Under the pieces are notes generated by a model. That model made no database searches. It was not told the DNA's origin and saw nothing but the letters and a program-made list of their open reading frames with translations. A stretch of DNA of 34,590 nt from Clostridiales bacterium (GTDB lineage: Bacteria; Bacillota; Clostridia; Christensenellales; Aristaeellaceae), in contig JALFVL010000006.1 in NCBI GenBank assembly GCA_022787165.1, positions 1 through 34,590 of the forward strand, written 5' to 3'. The translations under genes were made by a program, and so were the position numbers. Shown here piece by piece: positions 23,567 through 32,023 of the stretch (positions are counted from its first letter, which is position 1; every line of letters begins with the position of its first letter).

Positions 23567-25177
23567 TTACGCCAGATACTTCTTGAGCGTCGCGCGAACG
23601 GCGCCCTTGCCGGCAAGCTCCTCGACGAAGATCGCTTCGATCTTGTCCGCCAGGCCAATGGCGCAAAGGTCGCTGCCGAAGATATTCGCGTTGGCGAGAA
23701 TCGGACGAAGCTGTCCCTTGTAGGTCTCCGGCTTGCCCGCCTCGATACCGGCCAGCTGCGCCTGCAGCTCGTCCTTCATCGGGTCGGCAGAAACCTCCAT
23801 CGGCTCCAGATTGTCGTCCACGGCGAGCAGATAGCGCATCCAGCCCGCAATCGCCAGAGGAATCGCGACGAGGCTGTTCAGATCGCGGCCCTCGGCGATG
23901 TAGCTCTTGATCGTCTCGCCGAAGCGGATGCCGACCTTCTGGGAGGTATCCGTGCAGATGCGGCGCGGATCATCCGGCATGAAGGGATTGGGCAGGCGCT
24001 GCTCGACAACCTCGTCGATGAACGCCTTCGGGCTCATGATCTTCGGATCGACGACGACCGGCAGGCCCTCGACGTAGCCCAGGCGGCGGATGAGCTTCAC
24101 GATGTCCTCATCCTTCATCTCCTCGCAGATGCGCGTATAGCCCAGCAGGCATCCGTTGACGGACATTGCGGTATGCAAGGGGTTTAAGCAGGTCGTGACC
24201 TTCATGCGCTCGGTCATGTTGACCGTGTCGCGGTCTGTCATATAGACGCCGGCCTTCTGAAGCGGCGGACGGCCGTTCGGGAAGCAATCCTCGATGACCA
24301 GATACTGCGGCCCCTCGGCGTTGACAAACGGCGCGATGTAGGTGCGCTTGCCGGTAATGACCGGGGCGATATCCTCAACGCCCGCCTTGACCAGCTCCTC
24401 GCAGACGGAATCCGCCGGGCGCGGGGTGATCTTGTCGATCATGCTCCAGGGGAAGGAGACCTGCTCCTCGTCGGAGACATAGGCCACAAACTCGGGGGAG
24501 ACAAAGCCCTTCTTTTCCCACTCCTGCGCCATCGTGAGGATGGAGCCGCGCAGCTTCTCGCCGTTGTGGCTGCAGTTGTCCATCGAGACGACGGCAAGCG
24601 GCGCCTTGCAGGTCGCGAAGCGGTGCGCGAGCAGCGCGCAGACGACGGCCATCGCGCTGCCGGCCTTGTCCGGGCCGTTGTCGATATCCGCCTGAATGAA
24701 CGGGAAAAAGTCACCCGCCGCATTCCTGAGTGCATAACCCTTCTCGGTGATCGTGAAGGAGATCATCTGCAGACCCGGATTCGCGAAGATTTCCTTGAGG
24801 CGGTTCCAATACTCCGGCACGGAGGACTGCGCCTTGATCGCCTCGGTCAGCGAGCCGTAGACCTCCTTCTCCGTCGTGGCGTCTGCCTTGAGCGTGACGG
24901 CCAGCACGAGGTTGTCATATGGCGTGTAGATCTTGTCGACGACGTCAAAGTCAAAGGTTTCCACGCAGGTGATGCCGCGATCCATCTCGCCCTTGGCGAT
25001 GAGCTTGTCCGCCAGGCCGCCAATGAAGATGCGGAAGATGTTGCCCGCGCCAAAGTGTACCCAGACCGGATTTTCGCGGGTCTTCGCTGCGACAGCCTCC
25101 ACGTCGTATTCCGGCAGTCTGATACCGGCAGCCTTCCAGGCCGCCGTATCCTTGATTCCATTGCGCGTCAGTTTCAT
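23567..25177 (-). CDS. uxuB: Fructuronate reductase / mannitol-dehydrogenase family
   Basis: A 536-residue long-chain polyol dehydrogenase. WVHFGAGNIFR near 40-50 starts the Rossmann fold; SMDNCSHNG (198-206) and KITPRP (249-254) are family signatures; the catalytic set is Lys326, Asn332 and His335 in KVTTCLNPLH. Fructuronate reductase (UxuB) interconverts fructuronate and mannonate with NAD(H). The adjacent uxuA decides this over mannitol or tagaturonate dehydrogenase. It is longer than typical mannitol dehydrogenases (about 490), as seen in Clostridia homologues. It starts 30 bp after uxuA with GAAAGG upstream. Confidence 0.88.
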   Translation of the reverse strand: MKLTRNGIKDTAAWKAAGIRLPEYDVEAVAAKTRENPVWVHFGAGNIFRIFIGGLADKLIAKGEMDRGITCVETFDFDVVDKIYTPYDNLVLAVTLKADATTEKEVYGSLTEAIKAQSSVPEYWNRLKEIFANPGLQMISFTITEKGYALRNAAGDFFPFIQADIDNGPDKAGSAMAVVCALLAHRFATCKAPLAVVSMDNCSHNGEKLRGSILTMAQEWEKKGFVSPEFVAYVSDEEQVSFPWSMIDKITPRPADSVCEELVKAGVEDIAPVITGKRTYIAPFVNAEGPQYLVIEDCFPNGRPPLQKAGVYMTDRDTVNMTERMKVTTCLNPLHTAMSVNGCLLGYTRICEEMKDEDIVKLIRRLGYVEGLPVVVDPKIMSPKAFIDEVVEQRLPNPFMPDDPRRICTDTSQKVGIRFGETIKSYIAEGRDLNSLVAIPLAIAGWMRYLLAVDDNLEPMEVSADPMKDELQAQLAGIEAGKPETYKGQLRPILANANIFGSDLCAIGLADKIEAIFVEELAGKGAVRATLKKYLA

Positions 25178-25207
25178 GTGCGATCAACCTTTCTAGCGCG
25201 GAAGCGG

Positions 25208-26296
25208 TTATTTGGCTGCCTTCGCATTTTTGTCGATAGCCTCCCAAAGGCCGTTGAGGTAGGCGATGCCCAGCGCGCGGTCATACAGGCCATAGCCGGG
25301 GCGGCCGACCTCGTCCCAAATCATGCGGCCATGATCCGGACGGATATAGGTATCCGGGCAGGTCTCGTAGACGGCCTTCATGATCTCATACATGTCCAGA
25401 TCGCCGTCGGAGGAGAGATGGCTCGACTCGCGGAAGCGGCGGTCGCTGCCCAGATGCTTGACGTTGCGCACGTGCAGGCAACCGATGCGATCCATCTCGC
25501 CGAAGTGGCGGATGATCGCAGGGATATCGTTCTTGACGTTGGAGCCGAGGGAGCCGGTGCACAGGCAGACGGTGTTGCAGGGGCTGTCATGGAGCTTGAC
25601 CATGATGTCGTAGCCCTCCTGGTCATGCGTGATGCGCGGCAGACCGAAGATCGGCCAGCCCGGATCGTCCGGATGGCAGGCCATCTTCACGCCGACCTCC
25701 TCGCAGGTCGGGATGATGCCGTCGAGGAAATACTTGAAGTTCTCGCGCAGCTTCGCCTCGTCGATGTCCTTGTAGAGCTCAAGCACATGCTCCAGGTCGG
25801 CCAGACGCTCCGGCTCCCAGCCGGGCAGCGTAAAGCCGTTGGAATTCTCGGCGGTCTTGCGGACGATCTCCACAGGCGTCATCGCCCCCAGCTCTTCCTC
25901 GTCGAAATACAGGCTGTTGGAGCCGTCCTCCGGAATCTCGCGGGCGAGATCCGTGCGCAGCCAGTCAAGCACGGGCATGAAGTTGTAGACGATCACCTTG
26001 ACGCCGTACTTCGCCAGGTTGCGAATGCTCTTGCAGTAGTTCTCGATATACTTGTCGCGCGTGGGCAGGCCGAGCTTGATATCCTCGTGGACGTTGACGC
26101 TCTCGATGACCTCGCACTCCAGGCCAGCCGCATGCACCTCTTCGACATACTGGCGGACCTCGTCCTCCTCCCAGACCTCGCCGGCAGCCTTGTAGTCAAG
26201 CACGCCCATCAGGCCCGTGCAGCCCGGGATCTGCTTGATCTGCTTGAGGGTAATCTTGTCGCTGTCCTTTCCGTACCAACGGAACGTCATTTTCAT
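25208..26296 (-). CDS. uxuA: Mannonate dehydratase
   Basis: UxuA removes water from D-mannonate to give 2-keto-3-deoxy-D-gluconate. The 362-residue TIM-barrel protein carries the expected metal ligands: His208 (ACHPDDPG), Cys246 (CLCTGS), His275 (LHVRNV) and Asp321 (RPDHGR). The N-terminus [23 protein letters not shown] is typical. Length is normal for Bacillota members. The start at 26296 has AAGGAG at a rather long spacing. It has its own promoter, separated from the TRAP genes by a structured 136-bp region. Confidence 0.93.
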   Translation of the reverse strand: MKMTFRWYGKDSDKITLKQIKQIPGCTGLMGVLDYKAAGEVWEEDEVRQYVEEVHAAGLECEVIESVNVHEDIKLGLPTRDKYIENYCKSIRNLAKYGVKVIVYNFMPVLDWLRTDLAREIPEDGSNSLYFDEEELGAMTPVEIVRKTAENSNGFTLPGWEPERLADLEHVLELYKDIDEAKLRENFKYFLDGIIPTCEEVGVKMACHPDDPGWPIFGLPRITHDQEGYDIMVKLHDSPCNTVCLCTGSLGSNVKNDIPAIIRHFGEMDRIGCLHVRNVKHLGSDRRFRESSHLSSDGDLDMYEIMKAVYETCPDTYIRPDHGRMIWDEVGRPGYGLYDRALGIAYLNGLWEAIDKNAKAAK

Positions 26297-26350
26297 CCGC
26301 AGTCACACTCCTTTTCGTTGTGCGGGAAAGCAGGTTCCCCATATGCTTTC

Positions 26351-26380
26351 ATTGTACCATGAATTTCATGCGCCCGCCAA
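26351..26380 (-). promoter_or_regulatory. Internal promoter upstream of uxuA
   Basis: On the minus strand TTGGCG (26380-26375), an 18-base spacer and TACAAT (26356-26351), extended by TGG. A 13-bp palindrome fills part of the spacer, and the arm of a larger inverted repeat (26370-26378 with 26410-26418) covers the -35 box. Confidence 0.65.
26358..26370. promoter_or_regulatory. Palindromic operator candidate in the uxuA promoter
   Basis: CATGAA-T-TTCATG, a perfect palindrome placed between -35 and -10. A repressor bound here would block RNA polymerase. The GntR/FCD protein encoded at the end of the operon is the likely ligand-dependent repressor; this is inferred from position. Confidence 0.5.
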
Positions 26381-26432
26381 TTGTTTCATCAGGGATTCTG
26401 AAGAAATCCGGCGGGCGCATGGCAAACGCGCC

Positions 26433-27719
26433 TTACGCGCCCACGCCGTAGACCAGGTTGGGCAGCCACAGCACGGCATCCGGGAAGAACACCATGAACA
26501 CGACGACCAGAATCACGGCCAGGTAGAACGGCCAGCCGTACTTGACGGTCTCGCCAATGTCACAGCCCATGATGTCGGATGTCGTATACAGCGCCGTGCC
26601 CACCGGCGGCGTCATGACGCCGAAGGTCACGCAGGTCATCATAATCATGCCGAAGACGACCGGATCGACGCCCACGCTCTCCATGACCGGCTTGAGAATC
26701 GGGGTCAGGATCAGCGCGATAACCGTCGTCTCCATGAACATGCCGCACATCAACAGGAACAGGATGACGAGGCCAAGCAGGGCGATCCGGTTGGACGTGA
26801 TCGCAACCAGGGCCTCCGCCAGCACGGTCGTCAGATCGTCAAAGACAACGCCATAGCCAAACACGCCGGAGAAGCAGAGAATGATCGCGATGACGGTCAC
26901 GTCCTTGACGGAATCCTTGAGCGTCTTCATCAGGGATTCCACCGACATTTCTCTATAGATGACAATTCCGACGAAGAGCGCATAGGCGCAGGCAAACGCA
27001 CCGGACTCCGTCGGGCTCATGATGCCAAAGCGAATGAGCACGATCAGCAGCACCGGGAAGAGCAGCGCCCAGATGGAATCGAGCATGACCTTGCCGATTT
27101 CGGAGAGCGGTGCCATCTTCGTTCGCTCCGGCTTATACCCAAAGTGGCGCGCGGAGAACGAGCAGGCAATCATCAGGAAGACCATCATCAGCAGACCAGG
27201 CACCCAACCTGCCATGAACAGGCGGCCGATGGAAACCTCGCCGACGGTGCCGTAGATGATCAGGCCCATGGAAGGTGGAATCGTCGCCACGATCAGGCCG
27301 GAGAGGCCGTTGATCGCCGCCGCCCAGCCCTTGGCGTAGCCCTGGCGCTCCATCTCCGGGCCGAGGATGCGGCACTCCATCGCCGCATCCGCAACGGCGG
27401 ATCCGGAAACGCCGCCCATCAGGGTCGAAAGCACGCAGGAAACCTGTCCGACGCTGCCGTACATATGTCCGGTCAGCACATTGGCCAGCTTCATCAGACG
27501 GCGGGTAATACCGGTTGCATTCATCAGGTTGCCCGCCAGGATGAACAGCGGAATCGCCAGCATGGTGAAGCTCTGCGTGGTTGAAATGGATTTCTGCACT
27601 AGGATGCTCAGAGGCAGATCGCGGAACAGAAAGAACGCGAAGCCGGAAATGCCGATGGAGAATGCAACGGGCATGCCCAGCAGCAGAAATACGAAGAAGA
27701 TGGCAATCGCCGCAATCAT
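26433..27719 (-). CDS. TRAP transporter large membrane subunit (DctM type)
   Basis: 428 residues with about 12 membrane segments; family motifs include the start FLLLGMPVAFSIG, AIPLFILAGNLMNATGITRRL, GGVSGSAVADAA and TPPVGTALYTTSDI. DctM is the Na+-coupled translocation subunit of TRAP importers for carboxylates and sugar acids. Its ATG overlaps the end of the Q-subunit gene (ATGA), so the two are translated together. The setting with uxuA and uxuB suggests a hexuronate substrate. Confidence 0.93.
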   Translation of the reverse strand: MIAAIAIFFVFLLLGMPVAFSIGISGFAFFLFRDLPLSILVQKSISTTQSFTMLAIPLFILAGNLMNATGITRRLMKLANVLTGHMYGSVGQVSCVLSTLMGGVSGSAVADAAMECRILGPEMERQGYAKGWAAAINGLSGLIVATIPPSMGLIIYGTVGEVSIGRLFMAGWVPGLLMMVFLMIACSFSARHFGYKPERTKMAPLSEIGKVMLDSIWALLFPVLLIVLIRFGIMSPTESGAFACAYALFVGIVIYREMSVESLMKTLKDSVKDVTVIAIILCFSGVFGYGVVFDDLTTVLAEALVAITSNRIALLGLVILFLLMCGMFMETTVIALILTPILKPVMESVGVDPVVFGMIMMTCVTFGVMTPPVGTALYTTSDIMGCDIGETVKYGWPFYLAVILVVVFMVFFPDAVLWLPNLVYGVGA

Positions 27720-28210
27720 GCCTTTTCACCCCACTTTTCAACAGGCGTTTTGATGCTCTTGACGAGATTGATGCTCACGGAGATGATCATCAGCACCGCG
27801 CCGACGGGCACAGAAGCTGTCACAAACGCATAGGAGACATTGAGCGTCGTAATCAGGCGCTTGTAGCCGGTGAGCACATACTGATAGCCGTAGATGACCA
27901 GCACGGCCAGGAACACGAGCATGACGATCTTGAAGAGGATGTCGATACCCTTCTGGAACACCTTGGGGAAACGCCTGACAATCAGATCGATGCCGATAAG
28001 GCCCGTGGAATGCAGCGCAATATCACCGCCGATGAACGCCAGCCAGGCGAACATGATCAATGCGGCATCCTGCGCCCAGTTGATCGGATAGCCAAACGTG
28101 CGGGTGAGCGCCGAGACAAACACCAGCACGGTGATGGCGGCCAGAAGAACCATCGCGATCTGCTGCTCCAGCCAGCAGAACCTGGCGTAGATTTTTTTTA
28201 CCGTATCCAT
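27716..28210 (-). CDS. TRAP transporter small membrane subunit (DctQ type)
   Basis: About 164 residues with four membrane segments; WLEQQIAMVLLAAITVLVFVSALTR is the first, followed by the family's conserved INWAQDAALIMFAWLAFIGG near residue 50. DctQ holds DctM in the complex. ATG 28210 is chosen because GTG 28231, the longer choice, has no ribosome site; the AAGGAG before 28210 is somewhat far (12 bases). A hairpin lies between this gene and the binding-protein gene. Confidence 0.88.
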   Translation of the reverse strand: MDTVKKIYARFCWLEQQIAMVLLAAITVLVFVSALTRTFGYPINWAQDAALIMFAWLAFIGGDIALHSTGLIGIDLIVRRFPKVFQKGIDILFKIVMLVFLAVLVIYGYQYVLTGYKRLITTLNVSYAFVTASVPVGAVLMIISVSINLVKSIKTPVEKWGEKA

Positions 28211-28238
28211 GCGATCTTTTCGCTCCTTCACAACGTTT

Positions 28239-28273
28239 CAAAAGAAGGGCGAAGGTTCGAAGCACCTTCGCCC
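28239..28273 (-). terminator. Attenuator-like hairpin between TRAP P and Q genes
   Basis: GGGCGAAGG (28247-28255) and CCTTCGCCC (28265-28273) pair perfectly; on the minus strand TTCTTTT follows. Partial termination here would give more binding protein than membrane subunits, as is common in such operons. Confidence 0.75.
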
Positions 28274-28286
28274 TCTTTTTTGCCGG

Positions 28287-29258
28287 TTAGATGCCAGCTT
28301 CCTCGTAGATCTTGGCGCGCAGCTCAGTCCAGCCGAGCTTCTCATACGCGGCCTTCGCGGCCTCCTGGAACGGGGTCTTGTCCACTTCGATGACGGTCAT
28401 GCCGTTGTCGATCAGGGTCTTCTCCATGTCAGCCTGCGCAGCGATGATCTCCTGCGCATTGTTGTAGGCGTTGTTGTAGCAGGCGTCGAGCACGATCTGC
28501 TGATACTCTTCCGGCAGCTTGGAGAACCAGGCCTCGCCGCAGATCAGGCAGTTGAACAGGTTGATGTGCTCGGTCTTGGCGACGTACTTGCAGACCTCAT
28601 AGATGTGGGAGGACACGGCGGAGGTGTACTGCACCTCGCACGCGTCAATCGCCTTGGTCTGGATGGAGTTGTACACTTCGGACCAGGCAACGTTGTACGG
28701 CGTGGCGCCCATCGCGGAGATGGACTCGTTGTACGGCGCAGCGCCCGGCGTGCGGGTCACGAGCCCCTTGAGATCCTCAGGCGTGTTGACCTCCTTATTC
28801 TGCATGAAGGAGCGGGCGCCGTCGTAGTAGTTGAAGCACAGGACACGGATGCCCTGGTCAATGAGCTCGTCCGTCCAGCCCTTGAAGGTATCGGTCGCGA
28901 TGACCTTCAGGCCGTCCTCATAGTTGTTGACGAAGTACGCCATGTTGAAGATGCCGATGTCATTGACGTAGCTGGACATACGGCCCGCATCGGTCAGCAC
29001 GGCCACGCCGATGCCGGCGATCGCCTGGTCGATCATGTCCTCCTCGCCGCCGAGCTGAGAGGACGGATAGATGGTGACCTTCACGTCACCGTTGGTCTTT
29101 TCCATGATCTCGTCCGCAGCAGCCTGCAGGCCCGCGTAGATCATCGAGGTGTCGGTCTGGGTGGTGGAGATTTTGAGCTCATAGCTCTTCGCACAGGCCA
29201 CGGAGCTCAGCGCGAAGCACATCACCAGTGCCAGCGCAACGACAAGAGTCTTTTTCAT
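28287..29258 (-). CDS. TRAP transporter substrate-binding protein (DctP type)
   Basis: 323 residues with a signal peptide (1-23, cleavage near ACA). Family marks: YELKISTTQTDTSMIYAGL, PSSQLGGEEDMIDQAIAG, and LVTRTPGAAPYNESISAMGATPYNV near 165-190, which includes the Arg that clamps the substrate carboxylate. It is probably membrane-tethered or free outside the cell. The substrate, by neighbours, is likely a hexuronate or aldonate. GGAGGAA precedes the ATG. Confidence 0.93.
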   Translation of the reverse strand: MKKTLVVALALVMCFALSSVACAKSYELKISTTQTDTSMIYAGLQAAADEIMEKTNGDVKVTIYPSSQLGGEEDMIDQAIAGIGVAVLTDAGRMSSYVNDIGIFNMAYFVNNYEDGLKVIATDTFKGWTDELIDQGIRVLCFNYYDGARSFMQNKEVNTPEDLKGLVTRTPGAAPYNESISAMGATPYNVAWSEVYNSIQTKAIDACEVQYTSAVSSHIYEVCKYVAKTEHINLFNCLICGEAWFSKLPEEYQQIVLDACYNNAYNNAQEIIAAQADMEKTLIDNGMTVIEVDKTPFQEAAKAAYEKLGWTELRAKIYEEAGI

Positions 29259-29311
29259 GTTGGGGTTCCTCCTTCGTTTTTTATATCACCGGAAAATCCG
29301 GATGACATTCT

Positions 29312-30394
29312 TCAGTTTCTGGGCGGCAGACTGTCAAGCAGAACGAGCCGCTTTGTCGCGCTCAGCTCAAGCGCCGGACAGTTTGCCGGCACGGCGAGCA
29401 CGTCGCCGCGGCGCAGGGGCAGGCCCTCCTCCCCCGCGCGGACACTTCCCTCGCCCTCAAGGACGATCAGGATGCGCATGCAGCCCTCTGCGGGCAAAGC
29501 AAATCCGCTCGTAACCGTCACGCGACGCATGGCGAAGAGCGTCGTCTGCCGCGCGTCGATCAGCGAATCCACCGCGCCGCCCGGCGTTTCGAGAATCCGC
29601 CGGGGCGCGCTGCGGTAGCGCGCAAGCGTCTGCTCCAAACTCTCCCCGTCATAATGAAAGCAGTCGAGCATTTTTTCGTAGCCGACACCCTGATGGCATT
29701 GCCGCTCGTGAATCCGCAATCCTCCCGGCGTCACCAGCTCTGTGCGCATGGTATAATCGGTCGGTTCCTGTACTTCGGCCAGGAAGCAACCCGCGCCAAT
29801 GGCATGCGGAACGCCCCCCGCGATGAAGTAGCATTCTCCGGTCCTGACGGGAATGCGGTGCAGGCAGCCAAGCATACCCTCGATATCCTGCGCCTCAAAC
29901 AGGCGCTTCCAGATTGCACGCGTCACGCCGGGCCGAAAGCCCAGATAGATGCAGGGCTCCTGCGCGGCGCCGTTGCCGCCCAGGATATACCAGGATTCCG
30001 TCTTGCCGTAGTCGCTGTGAAGCACCTCTTTGGCGTAGCGCTTGTCCGGGTGCACCTGAATGGTCAGCCTCTCTGCCGCATCAATCAGCTTCACCAGAAA
30101 GCCTGCCTGCGCGCCGAACGCGCGAAGATGCGCCTCGCCAAAGAACGCCAGCGGATCGCAGGCGATTACATCCTTAAGCAGCGGCTCGCCTGGCAGGCTG
30201 ATCACCCGGCTGAGCCCCTCGCACAGCGCCTCCCGTCCCGGGTTGATCGCCCGCGTCGTGCTCGCCGCCCAATCCTCCGGGAGCTGCCCGTTTTCCCCGG
30301 CTCTGCCGTGAAACGCGTCAAGTCCCGCTCCGCCCGTATACGTCCGCCAGACGCGGGTTTCCCCCGTTTTAAGCAATTTTGGCTTCATCCGCAT
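29312..30394 (-). CDS. manA: Class I mannose-6-phosphate isomerase
   Basis: A zinc cupin enzyme that interconverts mannose-6-P and fructose-6-P. About 360 residues; zinc ligands and motifs are visible: QVHPDK, KTESWYIL, GVPHAIGAG and VQEPTDYT, with a C-terminal second cupin. Three ATGs lie close together (30400, 30397, 30394); AAGGA is best spaced for the last. It precedes the TRAP genes by 53 bp on the same strand and so is the first gene of the hexuronate series. A role in feeding mannose beside uronic acids would suit plant or host glycans, but its exact link to the pathway is unclear. Confidence 0.88.
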   Translation of the reverse strand: MRMKPKLLKTGETRVWRTYTGGAGLDAFHGRAGENGQLPEDWAASTTRAINPGREALCEGLSRVISLPGEPLLKDVIACDPLAFFGEAHLRAFGAQAGFLVKLIDAAERLTIQVHPDKRYAKEVLHSDYGKTESWYILGGNGAAQEPCIYLGFRPGVTRAIWKRLFEAQDIEGMLGCLHRIPVRTGECYFIAGGVPHAIGAGCFLAEVQEPTDYTMRTELVTPGGLRIHERQCHQGVGYEKMLDCFHYDGESLEQTLARYRSAPRRILETPGGAVDSLIDARQTTLFAMRRVTVTSGFALPAEGCMRILIVLEGEGSVRAGEEGLPLRRGDVLAVPANCPALELSATKRLVLLDSLPPRN

Positions 30395-30444
30395 CATCAT
30401 TCCTTAAAAAAACCGTCTTCGGCACAGTTGGAGATTATTCATTC

Positions 30445-30526
30445 TATCCAATCTTTTCTCGAATATTTACTAATATCATACATCTTGCATTCTAGTTTAT
30501 CAATCGGGAAAATCATCCAATCTTTT
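30445..30526 (-). repeat. Pair of 12-bp direct repeats around the manA promoter
   Basis: ATCCAATCTTTT on the plus strand (AAAAGATTGGAT on the coding strand) occurs at 30445-30456 and 30515-30526, exactly 70 bp apart. The pair flanks the promoter on both sides, which suits two operators joined by looping. Confidence 0.6.
30475..30503 (-). promoter_or_regulatory. Sigma-A-like promoter of the manA-TRAP-uxu operon
   Basis: On the minus strand TTGATA (30503-30498), 17 bases, TATGAT (30480-30475). It lies about 80 bp upstream of the manA start in AT-rich DNA and leaves a leader of about 75 bases. The divergent gap 30401-30688 holds this, the opposite promoter and the repeats, no gene. Confidence 0.7.
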
Positions 30527-30598
30527 TTCATTTTATTTATTGGTTTCATTCATTTCCCTGTCCAACCCTATATTTTTGCGCGGTCTGTCAGAAAAGAA

Positions 30599-30627
30599 TT
30601 GCTTTTCCCCGGCCAAAAAGCTATACT
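30599..30627 (+). promoter_or_regulatory. Sigma-A-like promoter of the helical-repeat membrane gene
   Basis: TTGCTT (30599-30604), 17 bases, TATACT (30622-30627). Just downstream an inverted repeat CGGACA-8-TGTCCG (30641-30660) lies in the leader. Confidence 0.7.
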
Positions 30628-30688
30628 GAGGTCATAAGCTCGGACAGGGTATTTTGTCCGTTTTATCTCAAACGAAGGAGCTGTCGAC

Positions 30689-31516
30689 ATGATTCATCTC
30701 TTCCCCAGGCAGAAAACCAGAATGCTCATCGTGCTTGGCGTCTATCTGGCGCTCGCCGCCTTTTTGCTGATCATCGGCTCGGGCAACCCCATCGCCACCT
30801 GCCTGCTGGCCGTCTTCGGCCTCATTCTCGTGCTCGGCGCCGAGTACTCCGCCGCGACCAACCGCCACAACCAGCTGCTCAACCAGCTCTACAATCAGCT
30901 CGACGTGGAGGGCTTTCTTCGCGAATATGAGCCCAAGCTCAAGCTCAAGCTCAAAAACCAGAATACCGCGCTGATGGTTCGCCTGCATCTTTCCAACGCC
31001 TACTGCGCGCAGGGCCGCTTTGATGACGCCATCGCGCTGCTCTCCTCCGTGACCATCAGGGAGGGCAAGAGCCCCGAGGAAACCCTCCTGGCCCGCTTCG
31101 CCATTGTCAGCAACCTCTGCTACTGCGCGGAGCAGAAGAGCGACATTGAAACCGCGCAGAGGTACCTCGATGAGCTCATCGCGCTGCGTGGGAAGCTTGA
31201 GTCCCTCCAGCAGGCAAAGCCGGAAAAGAAGCGCATGGTCTTCTCCACCGAGCTCAACGAGCAGTGCATGGTCTTTCTCAAAACCGGGAAGGCCGACGTT
31301 GAAAAGCTCAAGGAGCTGACGCGCCAGAACAAGGCGCATCAGCTTCAGCGTATCACCTCCTCGCTCTGGGTGGCGCGCGCCATGTTGGCCGAAAACAACC
31401 GCCGTGAGGCCGAGAGCATCCTCGAGCAAATCGTCAAGCTCGCGCCCGAGCTTTACCCCGGCAAGGAGGCCGCCAAGCTGCTCGCCGCGCTGCCCGCCAG
31501 GCAGGAAAAGGGCTGA
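30689..31516 (+). CDS. Membrane-anchored helical-repeat (TPR-like) protein, unknown function
   Basis: 275 residues. Two hydrophobic segments near the start (LIVLGVYLALAAFLLIIG and CLLAVFGLILVLG) anchor it; the rest (~55-275) is helical and cytoplasmic in outlook, with TPR-like repeats such as LHLSNAYCAQGRFDDAIALL, ETAQRYLDELIALRGKL and WVARAMLAENNRREAESILEQI. TPR domains bind proteins; I do not recognise a specific family. AAGGAG precedes the ATG. It is transcribed alone and ends at a strong terminator. Confidence 0.82.
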   Translation: MIHLFPRQKTRMLIVLGVYLALAAFLLIIGSGNPIATCLLAVFGLILVLGAEYSAATNRHNQLLNQLYNQLDVEGFLREYEPKLKLKLKNQNTALMVRLHLSNAYCAQGRFDDAIALLSSVTIREGKSPEETLLARFAIVSNLCYCAEQKSDIETAQRYLDELIALRGKLESLQQAKPEKKRMVFSTELNEQCMVFLKTGKADVEKLKELTRQNKAHQLQRITSSLWVARAMLAENNRREAESILEQIVKLAPELYPGKEAAKLLAALPARQEKG

Positions 31517-31549
31517 TCTGCTGCGGAAAGCCATCGTTTCGATTTAGAA

Positions 31550-31602
31550 AACGGGATTCCCCTAGCTGCCGTCAAGGCGTTTCGGGAATCCCGTTTCTTT
31601 TT
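31550..31602. terminator. Bidirectional intrinsic terminator
   Basis: AACGGGATTCCC (31550-31561) pairs perfectly with GGGAATCCCGTT (31584-31595). T-tracts follow on both strands (TTTCTTTTT on plus), closing the helical-repeat gene and the spoVA operon. Confidence 0.9.
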
Positions 31603-31654
31603 CGGTCGCAAGTATGTCCTGTTCATTCTCAGGAAAGCAGCAGTACCTGCCTGT

Positions 31655-32023
31655 TCACTCCTTCATCCTCGGCTTGAAGATCAGCGCCGCCAGGTAGCCA
31701 AAGAACACCGCAGCCGAAATGCCTCCCGCACCGGCGATGACGCCGCCCGTAAACGCGCCGAGGATGCCGTCGGTCTTTGCCGCCTCCATGGCTCCCTTGG
31801 CCAGCAGATAACCGAAGCCCGTCAGCGGAACCGTCGCCCCCGCCCCGGCAAAATCGATCAACGGTTTGTACAGGCCCAGCGCGCCCAGAATCACGCCCGC
31901 GGTCACATACCCGACGAGAATCCGCGAGCTTGTGAGCTTCGTTTTGAGAATCAGGATCTGTCCGATCACGCAGAACAGGCCGCCCACAATAAATGCCCTG
32001 ATGCCCATCATCAGCATCTCCAT
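31655..32023 (-). CDS. spoVAE: Stage V sporulation protein AE
   Basis: 122 residues, four membrane segments, with the family's GAGATVPLTGFGYLLAKGAMEAAKTDG and AGAGGISAAVFFGYLAAL. SpoVAE belongs to the inner-membrane channel that takes up dipicolinic acid in sporulation and releases it in germination. It overlaps the end of spoVAD by 13 bp, and AGAGGAG lies upstream of the ATG. Its similarity to SpoVAC (the same GAG...P(L/I)TGF motif) reflects the family's common origin. Confidence 0.93.
   Translation of the reverse strand: MEMLMMGIRAFIVGGLFCVIGQILILKTKLTSSRILVGYVTAGVILGALGLYKPLIDFAGAGATVPLTGFGYLLAKGAMEAAKTDGILGAFTGGVIAGAGGISAAVFFGYLAALIFKPRMKE

Noticed and set aside
24566..27584. Long plus-strand frames opposite uxuB, uxuA and dctM
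   Set aside because: Antisense to strongly conserved enzymes and a transporter; no start site or recognisable domain.
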